From the NCBI RefSeq assembly GCF_029892095.1, contig NZ_JARZAE010000004.1, positions 6,696,001 through 6,760,000 of the forward strand: a stretch of DNA of 64,000 nucleotides, in the 5' to 3' direction. Below are positions 15,276 through 24,321 of the stretch, in pieces (within the stretch, counting starts at the first letter, position 1; each line of letters begins with the position of its first letter). The DNA is from Kitasatospora sp. MAP12-44 (GTDB lineage: Bacteria; Actinomycetota; Actinomycetes; Streptomycetales; Streptomycetaceae). The translations under genes and the position numbers were made by a program. The notes under the pieces were generated by a model. The model did not search any database. It saw only the letters and a program-made list of their open reading frames with translations, and was not told the DNA's origin.

Positions 15276-17201
15276 TCAGAGCGCCGCAAGCAGCGATGAC
15301 CGGCCGCCGGTCCGCTGGCTGGGCACCAGGGCGAGTCGCGGCTGGGTGCGGCCCAGCGCCCGCGCCCGGTCCTGCTCGGAGTCCCGGAGCAGGCTCTGGC
15401 GACGGGCGAACGCGCGCAGCAGGCTCTCGTACCCGTAGTGCCCCGGGGCGCCGGAGACCAGCAGGTGGGCGTCGACCAGCTGTTCGAGCAGCTGCTCGCA
15501 GTGCGCCGGTGCGACGTCCAGCAGCCGGGCCGCGCCCGGCACCTCCAGCACGGCGGCGTCCGGCAGCGAGAGCAGCCGGAAGGCCCGGGCCGTCTCCGGC
15601 GCGAGCGCGTCGTGGCTGAGCACGAAGGCCGCCTGGACGTCCAGGGTGCCGACCCGCAGCTCGTCGAAGAGCCGCGGCTCGTCGGCCAGCCGGTCGGCCA
15701 GGTGCCGGACGTCCCAGGAGCCGCGGGCGGCCAGCCGCGCCGCGCAGATCCGCAGGGCCAGCGGCAGCCGTCCGCAGGCGGCCGTCAGCTCGGCCGTCGC
15801 GGCGGGCTCGGCGGACGCCCGTGCCGGGCCGAGCAGGCGGCCGAACAGCTCGGCGGCCTCCGGCGCGGACGGCACCTCCAGCGCGAGCGGATGCGCGCCG
15901 GTCAGATCGATGAGCCGGGTGCGGCTGGTGACCAGCACGGCGCTCGCGGCGGTGTTCGGCAGCAGCGGGCGGACCTGGACGCTGTCCCGGGCGTTGTCCA
16001 GCACCACCAGGACCCGCCGGTCGGCCAGCACCGAGCGGTAGAGCGCGGTCCGCGCGTCCAGACCGACCGGCAGCGTCCGCAGCGGGACGCCCAGCGCCAG
16101 CAGGAAGCTGCCGAGCACCGTGCAGGGCAGCGCCGGGTCCCGGTCGGACCCGTGCAGGTCGGCGAAGAGCACGCCGCCGGGATAGGCCGAGCGGACGGCA
16201 TGCCCGAGGCGGCCGGCCAGCGCGCTCTTGCCCACGCCCGGTTGACCCGAGAGCACCGCGACGAACGGGGCCGTCCGGCCGGACGCCGTCAGCCGGCCGG
16301 TGAGCTCGGCCAGTTCGGCCGCGCGACCGGTGAAGTCCGCCAGGTCGGGCGGGAGCTGAAAGGGCGTCACCACCAGCTCGGCGGCCTGCTCGCCCGCCCG
16401 TGGCCCGGAGGCGGCCTGCACGGAGGTCAGCGGCTCGGAGATCTCGCTGGCCATCGGGTTGTCCATCAGCCGATCGGCGCACAGGATCCGCTGATGCACC
16501 TCGCGCAGCTCGCTGCCCGGCTCGACGCCGATCTCCTCGTCCAGGATCCGCCGGACCTGCTGGTAGACGGTCAGCGCCTCGGACTGGCGGCCGTCGCGGT
16601 AGAGCGCGGTCATCAGCTGCGCCCAGAACCGCTCGCGCCCGGGGTGCGCGGCGGTGAGCGTGCGCAGGTCGGAGATCACCGACCGGCGGCCCAGCCGCAG
16701 CTCGGCCTCCAGCTTCGCCTCGACCGCGTGCAGCCGGTCCTCGGCCAGCCGCTCGCCCTCCTCGCGCTGCAGCAGGTCGGAGGGCACGTCCACCAGCGCG
16801 GAGCCGCGCCACAGGCCGAGCGCCTCGTCGAGCCGGCCGGCGGCCAGCTCGAAGGCGCCCCGGCGCAGCGCGGCCACGCCCTGGTCGCGCAGCGCCGCGA
16901 AGCGCTGGACGTCGAACTCCTCGGGCTCGACGTGGATCAGGTAGCCGCCGGCCCGGGTCTCGATCCGCTCGCCGGCCGTCCCGAGCGCCTGGCGCAGCCG
17001 CATCACGTAGTTGCGCAGCGCGGTGGAGGCGCTGCGCGGCGGCCGGCCGTCCCAGACGGTCTCCGCCAGCAGCTCGGCCGGCGTGAGCTGCCCGGGCCGT
17101 ACCAGCAGGGCTGCCAGCAGGACGCGCTGCTTGGCCGCCGGGACGCTGCGGAGCCCCGCGTCGTCCCGCACCAGCAGTGGACCGAGGATCCCGAAATCCA
17201 T
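15276..17201 (-). CDS. AfsR/SARP-type regulator without TPR domain
   Basis: The protein has 641 residues. An OmpR-type winged helix (about 1-95) and a bacterial transcriptional activation domain (about 100-245, LGLWRGSALVDVPSDLLQ) make up the SARP module. An NB-ARC ATPase follows, with Walker A GQPGVGKSAL and Walker B RVLVVLDNA. AfsR itself (about 990 residues) adds a TPR region, which is absent here; the protein ends soon after the ARC region. SARPs bind direct heptamer repeats and activate secondary metabolism, but no biosynthetic cluster adjoins this gene. Repeated CCGGACAA motifs lie 90-140 bases upstream. Confidence 0.88.
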   Translation of the reverse strand: MDFGILGPLLVRDDAGLRSVPAAKQRVLLAALLVRPGQLTPAELLAETVWDGRPPRSASTALRNYVMRLRQALGTAGERIETRAGGYLIHVEPEEFDVQRFAALRDQGVAALRRGAFELAAGRLDEALGLWRGSALVDVPSDLLQREEGERLAEDRLHAVEAKLEAELRLGRRSVISDLRTLTAAHPGRERFWAQLMTALYRDGRQSEALTVYQQVRRILDEEIGVEPGSELREVHQRILCADRLMDNPMASEISEPLTSVQAASGPRAGEQAAELVVTPFQLPPDLADFTGRAAELAELTGRLTASGRTAPFVAVLSGQPGVGKSALAGRLGHAVRSAYPGGVLFADLHGSDRDPALPCTVLGSFLLALGVPLRTLPVGLDARTALYRSVLADRRVLVVLDNARDSVQVRPLLPNTAASAVLVTSRTRLIDLTGAHPLALEVPSAPEAAELFGRLLGPARASAEPAATAELTAACGRLPLALRICAARLAARGSWDVRHLADRLADEPRLFDELRVGTLDVQAAFVLSHDALAPETARAFRLLSLPDAAVLEVPGAARLLDVAPAHCEQLLEQLVDAHLLVSGAPGHYGYESLLRAFARRQSLLRDSEQDRARALGRTQPRLALVPSQRTGGRSSLLAAL

Positions 17202-17239
17202 CCGGCCTTCCCCTCATCTGTCGATCAACCGAGAACGGT

Positions 17240-17267
17240 GGTCGGACCGGCGGCAGCCGGTCCGACC
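17240..17267 (-). terminator. Hairpin upstream of the SARP gene
   Basis: A perfect 12-bp stem (GGTCGGACCGGC with its complement) encloses a GGCA tetraloop. It lies 39 bases upstream of the SARP start and about 130 bases after the stop of the preceding same-strand gene. It could end that transcript or lie in the SARP leader. Confidence 0.5.
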
Positions 17268-17293
17268 AGCGGTTCCGTTCTATCCCGGCGGGC

Positions 17294-17340
17294 GTTGTCC
17301 GGGACGGTTCGAGCGGGCCGGACAATCAACTCCGGACAAC
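17294..17340. promoter_or_regulatory. Three CCGGACAA motifs in the SARP upstream region
   Basis: CCGGACAA(C/T) occurs at 17318-17326 and 17332-17340 as direct repeats 14 bases apart, and inverted at 17294-17302. Directly repeated short motifs are typical SARP targets, so self-regulation is possible. This is inferred from pattern only. Confidence 0.35.
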
Positions 17341-17394
17341 GGTGAACCGCGCGTGATCGATCGACAGCGGAGAGTTCCGGTGGATCGGCCCGGC

Positions 17395-18642
17395 TCAGCC
17401 GGGGTGGTAGTAGCCGCAGGCCGTCTGCTCGCCCTTCGCCAGCTCGGCCGGGCTCAGCACCGCCGGCTGGGTGGTGGCCGGCGCCTGCGGATTGAACAGC
17501 CGGGCGTCGGCGACCGAGGTGGGCGCCAGGCCGGCCAGGCAGGCCGTCGCCACCACGGGGATCGGCCCGGCGTTTCTGGGGTCGGCGCGCAGGGTGCCGA
17601 AGCGCCACTCGGCCGCCAGCTGCGTCTGGTCGCTGAAGCCGAGCTGGTGCCAGGCCGGCCCCTGCGCGGTGCCGCCGCCCGGCGCCACGTAGTACGCGGC
17701 GAAGCCGGCCAGCCACAGCTGCGGGCCGGTGGCGACCAGGTTGACCATGTCGGCGTCGCCGGCCTCGGGGGCGACCGCCAGCGAGATCGCGCTGGGAGCC
17801 GGGACGCTGTCGGTGCACGGGGTGGGCTGCATGGTGCTGGGCGGATTGCCGTGGATGATCGCCGAGGCGATCACCCCGCCGCCGCTGAGCTCCAGCCAGC
17901 GCATGTCGGGGATGCCCTCGGTGGCGTCGACGGTGACATCGCCCAGGCAGTAGCCGGTGAACCAGAGCTGGCACTTCATCGGCACCTGCTGGATGACCGC
18001 CGCGGTCAGGCTGGCGCCGGCCCGTACGTTGGTCTTGACCGTGTAGGTGCTGCCGGGGAACCCGCCGGGGACCGGGCTGGACGCCGGGCAGGGGGCCGCC
18101 GGCGCGGCGGCGGTGGGTGTGGCGACGGGGTGCCCGGAGCCGGAGAGCCGGACCACGAACAGGCTGGTGACCAGCAGCACGATCACCGCGCCGACCGCCG
18201 CCCATGGCGCCCAGGGCCGGCGCCAGGCAGGCGGCTGCGGCAGCTCGCCGCCGCCGCCGGACGACTCGATCCGGAAGACGCCCGCCCCTGACTGCGGGGC
18301 GGCGGGGTCTTCCGGAGTCGGTGATTCCGCTTCGGGTATCGGGTCGGCGGCCGGAGCAGCGGCTTCGCGTTCGCTCTCCAGCAGGCGGTCCAGCTCCCGC
18401 CAGCGGCTCTCCCAGCGCGTCGCGTCGCCGCCGCACGCGCCGACATAGGCGAGCGTCACCTCAAGGCTCGGCAGACGCACGCCGCCGGCGGCGTCGCTCA
18501 GCGTGGTCGCACTGAATCCGGCCAGTCCGGCGAGCGCGCGGTAGGTCGGGTTTCCGGCCTCCTCGCGCACCCTCCGGAGGTCGTAAGCGAACGCCTGCAA
18601 CGGACCGTCGGTCGGATCGATCGGCCGTGGTCTGCGGGCCAT
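17395..18642 (-). CDS. XRE-type HTH protein with one membrane helix
   Basis: The protein has 415 residues. A cytoplasmic HTH of the XRE type lies near residues 20-85 (YRALAGLAGFSATTLSDAAG). A Pro/Ala/Glu linker, one membrane helix at about 145-168 and an extracytoplasmic region of about 230 residues follow. The start of the outer part (STYTVKTNVRAGASLTA) looks like an SH3-type wall-binding module, and several Cys may pair. The arrangement suggests a one-component sensor or membrane-tethered regulator. The start at 18642 is fixed by AGGAGGT five bases upstream; an ATG seven codons earlier lacks this. Confidence 0.75.
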   Translation of the reverse strand: MARRPRPIDPTDGPLQAFAYDLRRVREEAGNPTYRALAGLAGFSATTLSDAAGGVRLPSLEVTLAYVGACGGDATRWESRWRELDRLLESEREAAAPAADPIPEAESPTPEDPAAPQSGAGVFRIESSGGGGELPQPPAWRRPWAPWAAVGAVIVLLVTSLFVVRLSGSGHPVATPTAAAPAAPCPASSPVPGGFPGSTYTVKTNVRAGASLTAAVIQQVPMKCQLWFTGYCLGDVTVDATEGIPDMRWLELSGGGVIASAIIHGNPPSTMQPTPCTDSVPAPSAISLAVAPEAGDADMVNLVATGPQLWLAGFAAYYVAPGGGTAQGPAWHQLGFSDQTQLAAEWRFGTLRADPRNAGPIPVVATACLAGLAPTSVADARLFNPQAPATTQPAVLSPAELAKGEQTACGYYHPG

Positions 18643-18831
18643 GGGACCTCCTGTCTTCCTCATGGGGGTGAATGCACGCTATTTCTACCGCCCCCGCCTT
18701 ACGGGCACGGCGACGCCCTGCGTCCCCCGTCCACCGTGAGGTACGCATTGATGACGCGTGGTCAATATAGGGGTGCGCGCCGTGGTGCGGCCTACCCTGG
18801 CGGGTGTGACTCCTGAGACTCGGGCGCGCTG

Positions 18832-19488
18832 ATGTCCGCACTCATCCCGCGACCGCGCCTGGTGCTCGCCCCCGGCGCGGTGCACGTTCCCGGCTGGCTG
18901 ACCCTGGAGCAGCAGCGGGAGCTGGTGGCGGCCTGCCGCGGCTGGGCCACCGGTCCGGTGCCGATCCGGCACACCGAACTGCCGGGCGGCGGTGTGATGT
19001 CCGTACGAACGGTCTGCCTCGGCTGGCACTGGCAGCCGTACCGCTACAGCCGGACCGCGGACGATGTGAACGGCGCGCGGGTCGCGGAGTTTCCCCACTG
19101 GCTGGTCGAGTGGGGGCGGCGCGCCCTGGTGGACGCCTACCAGGACCCGGCGGCCGGTGACGGCTACACGCCCGACACCGCGCTGATCAACTTCTACGAC
19201 GACCAGGCGCGGATGGGCATGCACCGCGACCACGACGAACGCTCCGACGCCCCGGTGGTCTCGCTCAGCATCGGCGACAGCTGCGTCTTCCGTTTCGGCA
19301 ACACCGAGGGACGGGCCAAGCCGTACACCGACCTGGAACTCGCCTCCGGCGACCTCTTCGTCTTCGGCGGCCCGTCCCGCTTCGCCTACCACGGCGTCCC
19401 GCGCGTGCACCCGCGCACCGGTGATCCGCGCACCGGCCTGGCCGCCGGCCGGCTCAACCTCACCCTGCGGGTCACCGGCCTGACGTAG
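18832..19488 (+). CDS. alkB: AlkB-like 2-oxoglutarate/Fe(II) dioxygenase
   Basis: The protein has 218 residues, the usual AlkB size. Fe ligands are H131 and D133 (MGMHRDHDE) and H187 (FAYHGVPR). The 2-oxoglutarate-binding signature RxNxTxR is R207LNLTLR213, and the nucleotide-lid motif NFYDDQARMG precedes the HxD. AlkB proteins reverse 1-methyladenine and 3-methylcytosine damage by oxidative demethylation. It is divergent from the XRE/membrane protein gene and converges, 6 bases apart, on the kinase gene. No Ada-type regulator adjoins it. Confidence 0.92.
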   Translation: MSALIPRPRLVLAPGAVHVPGWLTLEQQRELVAACRGWATGPVPIRHTELPGGGVMSVRTVCLGWHWQPYRYSRTADDVNGARVAEFPHWLVEWGRRALVDAYQDPAAGDGYTPDTALINFYDDQARMGMHRDHDERSDAPVVSLSIGDSCVFRFGNTEGRAKPYTDLELASGDLFVFGGPSRFAYHGVPRVHPRTGDPRTGLAAGRLNLTLRVTGLT

Positions 19489-19494
19489 CGGGGT

Positions 19495-20880
19495 CTATGG
19501 CGTGGGCTGGGTGCTCTCCTTGTGGACGGCGGTGAGCAGCACGCCGAGCTGGCGCAGCCAGTTCTGCTCGGCGGCCGCGTCGCCCGTCCGGCGCTTGACC
19601 AGTTCGCGTACCTGGTCCTGGGCGTCGCGCAGCGGGGGCTCGGCGAGCAGGGGGTGGCCCTGGGCCAGTGCGGTGGAGGCGGTGTCCAGCGACTTGACCA
19701 GGTTCTGCTGCCGGTCGGCGGGCAGCTGGGCCCGGTTGACCTGGGTGCTCAGCTGCTGCAGGCCGATCGCCGGGCTCTGCTTGTCGGTGGTGTCCACCGG
19801 CGCGATCGGCGCCGTCGTCCGGGCCGGGCCGGTGGCCGCGCTCGCGGCGGTGTTCGCGGTGGTGCTCGCAGCGATGTGCGGGCTCGGCCGGTCCAGCGCG
19901 AACGCGGTGGTCGCGGCGAGGACGATGAGGCCGAGCGCGCCGAACACCAGCGGGCGCGTGCTGCGACCGCCCCGGGTGCGGGACGGGGGCGTGAGCGCGG
20001 GCTGCTCGGCGGTGCCGGCGGGCTGCTGCTGCACGTACTGGTACTGCTGCTCCGCGGTCGGCTCGGTGACCGAGGCGAGCAGCTCGGCCCGGGCGGCGGC
20101 CGCGTCCGCCGGCCGGTCGTCCGGGTCCTTGGCGAGCAGGCGCAGCACGGCCGCCTCCAGCGCCGGGGGCACCTCGGGCCGCTGGACGGTGAGCGGTTCG
20201 GGCGGCTCCGACACGTGCTTGAAGGCGACGGCGACCGGAGTGTCCGCGAGGAACGGCGGTTGGCCGGTCAGCATCTCCACCAGCACGCAGCCCAGCGCGT
20301 ACAGGTCGGAGCGCCCGTCCACCGGCTTCGCGGTGGCCTGCTCGGGGGAGAGGTAGGCGGCGGTGCCGAGCACCATCGCGGTCTGGGTGAGCCGGCTGCT
20401 GGACGAACTGACCCGGGCGATGCCGAAGTCGACCACCTTCACGCCGTCGTCGTCGGTGATCATGATGTTGGCGGGCTTGACGTCCCGGTGCACAAGACCG
20501 GCCTCGTGCGCCACCGCCAGCGCCTCGCAGACCGCCGCGGCGATCGAGACCGCGCGTCTGACCGGCAGGCCGCCGGTGCCGGCGACCAGCTGGCTCAGCG
20601 GTTCTCCGTGCACCAACTCCATGACGATGTAGGGCGATCCCTGGTCCACGCCCGAGTCGAAGACGGTGACGATGCCCGGGTGGACGAGCATCGCGGCGTG
20701 CTGCGCCTCGCGCTGGAAGCGCTCGGCGAAGCGCGGGTCGTCGGCCAGGCCGCCGTTCAGCACCTTCACCGCGACCGGCCGGCCCAGCACGTTGTCCACG
20801 CCGCGCCACACGGTGGCCATCCCGCCGACGCCGAGTATCTCCACGAGCACGTAACGCCCGTTCAGTGCCCGTCCGTTCAC
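19495..20880 (-). CDS. Membrane-anchored Ser/Thr protein kinase (Hanks type)
   Basis: The protein has 461 residues. The kinase domain spans about 1-270 with a Gly loop LGVGGMATVW, K39 (PVAVKV), the catalytic loop HRDVKPAN (D133) and D151 of DFG, so it should be active. A juxtamembrane Gln/Pro-rich linker, one membrane helix near 306-327 and an outer Thr/Ala-rich region with a helical bundle follow. PASTA repeats, present in PknB, are absent, so it probably does not sense muropeptides. Substrates are unknown. It is transcribed divergently from the FadH-type gene. Confidence 0.9.
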   Translation of the reverse strand: MNGRALNGRYVLVEILGVGGMATVWRGVDNVLGRPVAVKVLNGGLADDPRFAERFQREAQHAAMLVHPGIVTVFDSGVDQGSPYIVMELVHGEPLSQLVAGTGGLPVRRAVSIAAAVCEALAVAHEAGLVHRDVKPANIMITDDDGVKVVDFGIARVSSSSSRLTQTAMVLGTAAYLSPEQATAKPVDGRSDLYALGCVLVEMLTGQPPFLADTPVAVAFKHVSEPPEPLTVQRPEVPPALEAAVLRLLAKDPDDRPADAAAARAELLASVTEPTAEQQYQYVQQQPAGTAEQPALTPPSRTRGGRSTRPLVFGALGLIVLAATTAFALDRPSPHIAASTTANTAASAATGPARTTAPIAPVDTTDKQSPAIGLQQLSTQVNRAQLPADRQQNLVKSLDTASTALAQGHPLLAEPPLRDAQDQVRELVKRRTGDAAAEQNWLRQLGVLLTAVHKESTQPTP

Positions 20881-20978
20881 GTGCGGCCTCTCCTCATCGT
20901 CGGCAGGGGCGAGATTATCGCGCGTTCTTGTGGATTCCCTGTGAGTCCGACCGGTCTGCGTCCGGGCCCGGCTGTTTT

Positions 20979-20994
20979 ATGCAACTAGTTGCAT
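20979..20994. promoter_or_regulatory. Perfect 16-bp palindrome upstream of the FadH-type gene
   Basis: ATGCAACTAGTTGCAT is a perfect inverted repeat 55 bases upstream of the ATG at 21050. The half-sites GCAAC/GTTGC and the 2-bp centre fit MarR- or TetR-type operators. It should control the reductase gene, and perhaps also the divergent kinase gene at 20880. Confidence 0.6.
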
Positions 20995-21049
20995 AGGGGT
21001 GGTTCGGCAACCTACCGTGAGGCGACGACTTCGGCGTGAGGAGCCCTTG

Positions 21050-23083
21050 ATGAGCGAGTACCCGCACCTGTTGAGCCCGCTCGACCTGGGCTTCACCACG
21101 CTGCCCAACCGCGTGCTGATGGGCTCGATGCACGTCGGCCTGGAGGAGGCCGAGCAGGGCTTCGAGCGGATGGCCGAGTTCTACGCGACGCGCGCCCGCG
21201 GCGGTGTGGGCCTGATCGTCACCGGCGGGATAGCCCCGAACGAGGCCGGCCGCCCCTGGTCCGGCGGCGCCAAGCTGACCACCGAGGCCGAGGTGGCCCA
21301 GCACGCGACCGTGACCGCCGCCGTCCACCGCGAGGGCAGCCGGATCGCGATGCAGATCCTGCACTTCGGCCGCTACGCCTACCACCCGGACCTGGTGGCG
21401 CCGAGCGCGATCCAGGCCCCGATCAGCCCCTTCACCCCGCACGAGCTCACCGCGGAGCAGATCGAGCAGACGATCGAGGACTTCGCGCGGACTGCGCAGC
21501 TGGCCCGCCAGGCCGGCTACGACGGCGTGGAGATCATGGGCTCCGAGGGCTACCTGATCAACGAGTTCATCGCCGCCCCCACCAACCGGCGCGAGGACGA
21601 CTGGGGCGGCTCCTACCGCAACCGGATCCGGTTCCCCGTCGAGATCGTCCGCCGGGTGCGCGAGCGGGTCGGCGCGGACTTCATCATCATCTACCGGCTC
21701 TCCATGCTCGACCTGATCCCCGGCGGCTCCACCCTGGAGGAGGTGGTCACCCTCGCCCGCGAGATCGAGGCGGCCGGCGCCACGATCATCAACACCGGCA
21801 TCGGCTGGCACGAGGCGCGGATCCCCACCATCGCCACCTCCGTCCCGCGCGGCGCCTGGGCCTGGGTCACCAAGAAGGTGATGGGCGCGGTGAGCATCCC
21901 GCTGGTGACCAGCAACCGGATCAACACCCCCGAGCTGGCCGAGCAGCTGCTCGCCGACGGCTGCGCCGACCTGGTCTCGCTGGCCCGCCCGCTGCTCGCC
22001 GACCCCGACTTCGTCGCCAAGGCCGCGGCCGGCCGGGCCGCCGGCATCAACACCTGCATCGGCTGCAACCAGGCCTGCCTGGACCACACCTTCAGCGGCA
22101 AGATCACCTCCTGCCTGGTCAACCCCCGGGCCTGCCACGAGACCGAGCTGGTGCTCGCACCCACCCGGCTGCGCAAGCGCGTCGCGGTGGTCGGCGCCGG
22201 CCCGGCCGGCCTCGCCTGCGCCGTCACCGCCGCCGAACGCGGCCACCAGGTCACCCTCTTCGACGCCGCCGACGAGATCGGCGGGCAGCTGAACATCGCC
22301 CGCAAGGTCCCCGGCAAGGAGGAGTTCGACGAGACGCTGCGCTACTACCGCCACGAGCTGGACCGGCTCGGCGTCGACGTCCGGCTCGGCGCCGCCGCCA
22401 GCGTGGAGACCCTCACCGGCTCCGCCGCCGGCGCGGCCTTCGACGAGCTGGTCATCGCCACCGGTGTCACCCCGCGCGACCCCGGCATCGAGGGGAGCGA
22501 CCATCCCAGCGTCGTCAGCTACCTGGACGTACTGCGCGACAAGGCGCCGGTCGGCGAGCGGGTCGCGATCCTCGGCGCGGGCGGCATCGGCTTCGACGTC
22601 GCCGAGTTCCTCACCGACCCCGGCGACGCGGCCGCCCTCAACCCGCCGGTCTTCTACCAGCAGTGGGGCATCGACGCCGAGCACAGCACCCCGGGCGGCG
22701 TGCTCGAACCCCGCCGGCGCCGCTCGCCGCGCGCTGTCCACCTGCTGCAGCGCAAGACCAGCAAGGTCGGCGCAGGCCTCGGCAAGACCACCGGGTGGAT
22801 CCACCGCACCGAGCTCAAGCACCGCGGCGTCACCATGGTCGCCGGTGCCACCTACCACCGGATCGACGACGAGGGCCTGCACCTGAGCGTCGACGGCGCA
22901 CCGCAGCTGCTGGCCGTCGACACCGTGGTGCTGTGCACCGGCCAGGAGCCGCGCCGCGAGCTGTACGAGGCGCTGCTCGCCGCGGGCCGCACCCCGCATG
23001 TGATTGGCGGCGCCGACGTCGCGGCCGAGCTCGACGCCAAGCGGGCGATCCGCCAGGGCACCGAGCTGGCGGCGGCTCTGTAG
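21050..23083 (+). CDS. fadH: FadH-type 2,4-dienoyl-CoA reductase / NADH:flavin oxidoreductase
   Basis: The protein has 677 residues, the usual FadH size. Residues 1 to about 330 form the FMN-binding Old Yellow Enzyme TIM barrel (HFGRYAYHPDL; GYLINEFIAAPTNRR). A 4Fe-4S site follows with C336, C339, C343 and C355. The C-terminal half is an FAD/NAD(P)H module (VAVVGAGPAGLACA; VAILGAGGIGFDVAEFL). The enzyme reduces conjugated double bonds in unsaturated acyl-CoA breakdown; close relatives act on other enoates, so the exact substrate is open. The ATG at 21050 follows GAGGAG by 7 bases. The palindrome at 20979 is the likely operator. Confidence 0.88.
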   Translation: MSEYPHLLSPLDLGFTTLPNRVLMGSMHVGLEEAEQGFERMAEFYATRARGGVGLIVTGGIAPNEAGRPWSGGAKLTTEAEVAQHATVTAAVHREGSRIAMQILHFGRYAYHPDLVAPSAIQAPISPFTPHELTAEQIEQTIEDFARTAQLARQAGYDGVEIMGSEGYLINEFIAAPTNRREDDWGGSYRNRIRFPVEIVRRVRERVGADFIIIYRLSMLDLIPGGSTLEEVVTLAREIEAAGATIINTGIGWHEARIPTIATSVPRGAWAWVTKKVMGAVSIPLVTSNRINTPELAEQLLADGCADLVSLARPLLADPDFVAKAAAGRAAGINTCIGCNQACLDHTFSGKITSCLVNPRACHETELVLAPTRLRKRVAVVGAGPAGLACAVTAAERGHQVTLFDAADEIGGQLNIARKVPGKEEFDETLRYYRHELDRLGVDVRLGAAASVETLTGSAAGAAFDELVIATGVTPRDPGIEGSDHPSVVSYLDVLRDKAPVGERVAILGAGGIGFDVAEFLTDPGDAAALNPPVFYQQWGIDAEHSTPGGVLEPRRRRSPRAVHLLQRKTSKVGAGLGKTTGWIHRTELKHRGVTMVAGATYHRIDDEGLHLSVDGAPQLLAVDTVVLCTGQEPRRELYEALLAAGRTPHVIGGADVAAELDAKRAIRQGTELAAAL

Positions 23084-23087
23084 AGCC

Positions 23088-23549
23088 TTAGGTGCTGACC
23101 GGACCGACCCAGAGGCTGGTGATCCCCGTGACGAAGCGCGCGCCGCAGGAGTCGGCGGGGACCACGAGCTGCGGGCCGACGCCGTCCAGCGGAGCGCCGT
23201 CGACGCTGGTGGCCAGCAGGATCGGCCGCCCGCCGAACTCGGGGTCGACCTCCGCCCAGGAGAGCACCACGCAGTGCCCGTCGGCCCCGGTGACGGCGAC
23301 CAGGTAGCGCAGCCGCGGCTTGCGGCCGCTGAAGTCGATGCGCGGGCGGGCCGCGCGCAGGACGTCCCAGAGCTTGGGACCCTCGAAGCCGTGCCGCTGC
23401 TCACCGTTGGTACGGCAGTCGAAGCTCACCTGCACCCGGTGGACGGGCAGGTAGCGCAGGTGCTCCACCGTCAGTTCGGCGGGTTCGTCCAGGTGGCCGT
23501 GGAGCAGCAGGGTGGCGGCGGTGCCGGTGGACGTGCTGGAAGGGGGCAT
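23088..23549 (-). CDS. Small molybdopterin-oxidoreductase-domain protein
   Basis: The protein has 153 residues and a single sulfite-oxidase-type molybdopterin domain reduced to its core: SFDCRTNGEQRHGFEGPKLW, then WAEVDPEFGGRPILLAT and a final GITSLWVGP. Compared with full enzymes (over 300 residues) it lacks the dimerisation domain and much of the cofactor pocket. It may bind a cofactor or may be a non-catalytic relic of the fold. The ATG at 23549 follows AAAGGA by 7 bases. It converges on the FadH-type gene with a 4-base gap. Confidence 0.7.
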   Translation of the reverse strand: MPPSSTSTGTAATLLLHGHLDEPAELTVEHLRYLPVHRVQVSFDCRTNGEQRHGFEGPKLWDVLRAARPRIDFSGRKPRLRYLVAVTGADGHCVVLSWAEVDPEFGGRPILLATSVDGAPLDGVGPQLVVPADSCGARFVTGITSLWVGPVST

Positions 23550-23707
23550 CGGCGGTCCTTTCCCGGGGGCGGCTCCGTGCTGCCCCGCGGGAGGTGGTAC
23601 CCGACTGTCACTTCCGACACTCTCAGATGCCATGGTGAAATCGATATTTCAGTCGCATTCGCCATGGCTCGACCTCTTCAGCCCCCTCTTCAGCCCCCTC
23701 AGCCGTC

Positions 23708-24223
23708 TCACCTGGGCAGCGGCGGGAACTCCTCGGCGTCCTGGCCGGCGAGCTTCGCGTGCACCTTGGAGATCTCCTGGTGCAGCGCCTGGTGCTGGGC
23801 GGTGAGGATCTCGAAGTTGGCGGTGAGCCGCTCCAGCAGCTCCTTGGCCTGCACGTCCGTCTCGTAGTCGTGCTGCGCCAGCTCGCTGGAGATCTGGTCG
23901 CTGCGCTTGGCCGCGATGAGCAGGATGGCGCCCTGCATGGCGGCCAGGCAGGAGAGGATCAGGTTGAGCAGGATGAACGGATAGGCGTCGAACCCGTGTC
24001 TGCCGTTGAAGAGCATCCACGCCGCGAGGAACGCGAGGGAGCCGAAGACGAAGGCCCATGAGCCCATGCCGTTGCGCATCTTGTCGGCGGAGCGCTCGCC
24101 GAGGGTCAGCTGGTGGGGGCTGCGGACGCCCGGGTGGCGGTGCCAGCCATGGAGCTTGCCGGTGGTGCCCTTGAGTACGTTGATCTGCTGCTGAACGGTC
24201 ATGGGCTGGGATTGTGCCAGCAC
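23708..24223 (-). CDS. DUF1003 membrane protein
   Basis: The protein has 171 residues. The DUF1003 signature is clear: ADKMRNGMGSWAFVFG, then FDAYPFILLNLILSCLAAMQ, covering two membrane helices at about 52-100. A charged coiled-coil tail of about 60 residues follows. The function of the family is unknown; it is widespread in soil bacteria. The GTG at 24223 is chosen for the GGGAG four bases upstream; an ATG seven codons later has no ribosome-binding site. Confidence 0.8.
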   Translation of the reverse strand: MLAQSQPMTVQQQINVLKGTTGKLHGWHRHPGVRSPHQLTLGERSADKMRNGMGSWAFVFGSLAFLAAWMLFNGRHGFDAYPFILLNLILSCLAAMQGAILLIAAKRSDQISSELAQHDYETDVQAKELLERLTANFEILTAQHQALHQEISKVHAKLAGQDAEEFPPLPR

Positions 24224-24321
24224 CGCGCTCCCGGAAATTCAGCAGCCCACCCGGCCCCGGACGCCGCTCAGCCCTGGGCCGTCGCCGAGCGGCTGCTCTA
24301 CGCTGACCTGCGGCTCCTCGC

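Noticed and set aside
14994..15299. 101-residue plus-strand frame after the cupredoxin gene
   Set aside because: No coding bias; it overlaps the nested hairpins and the converging SARP gene end.
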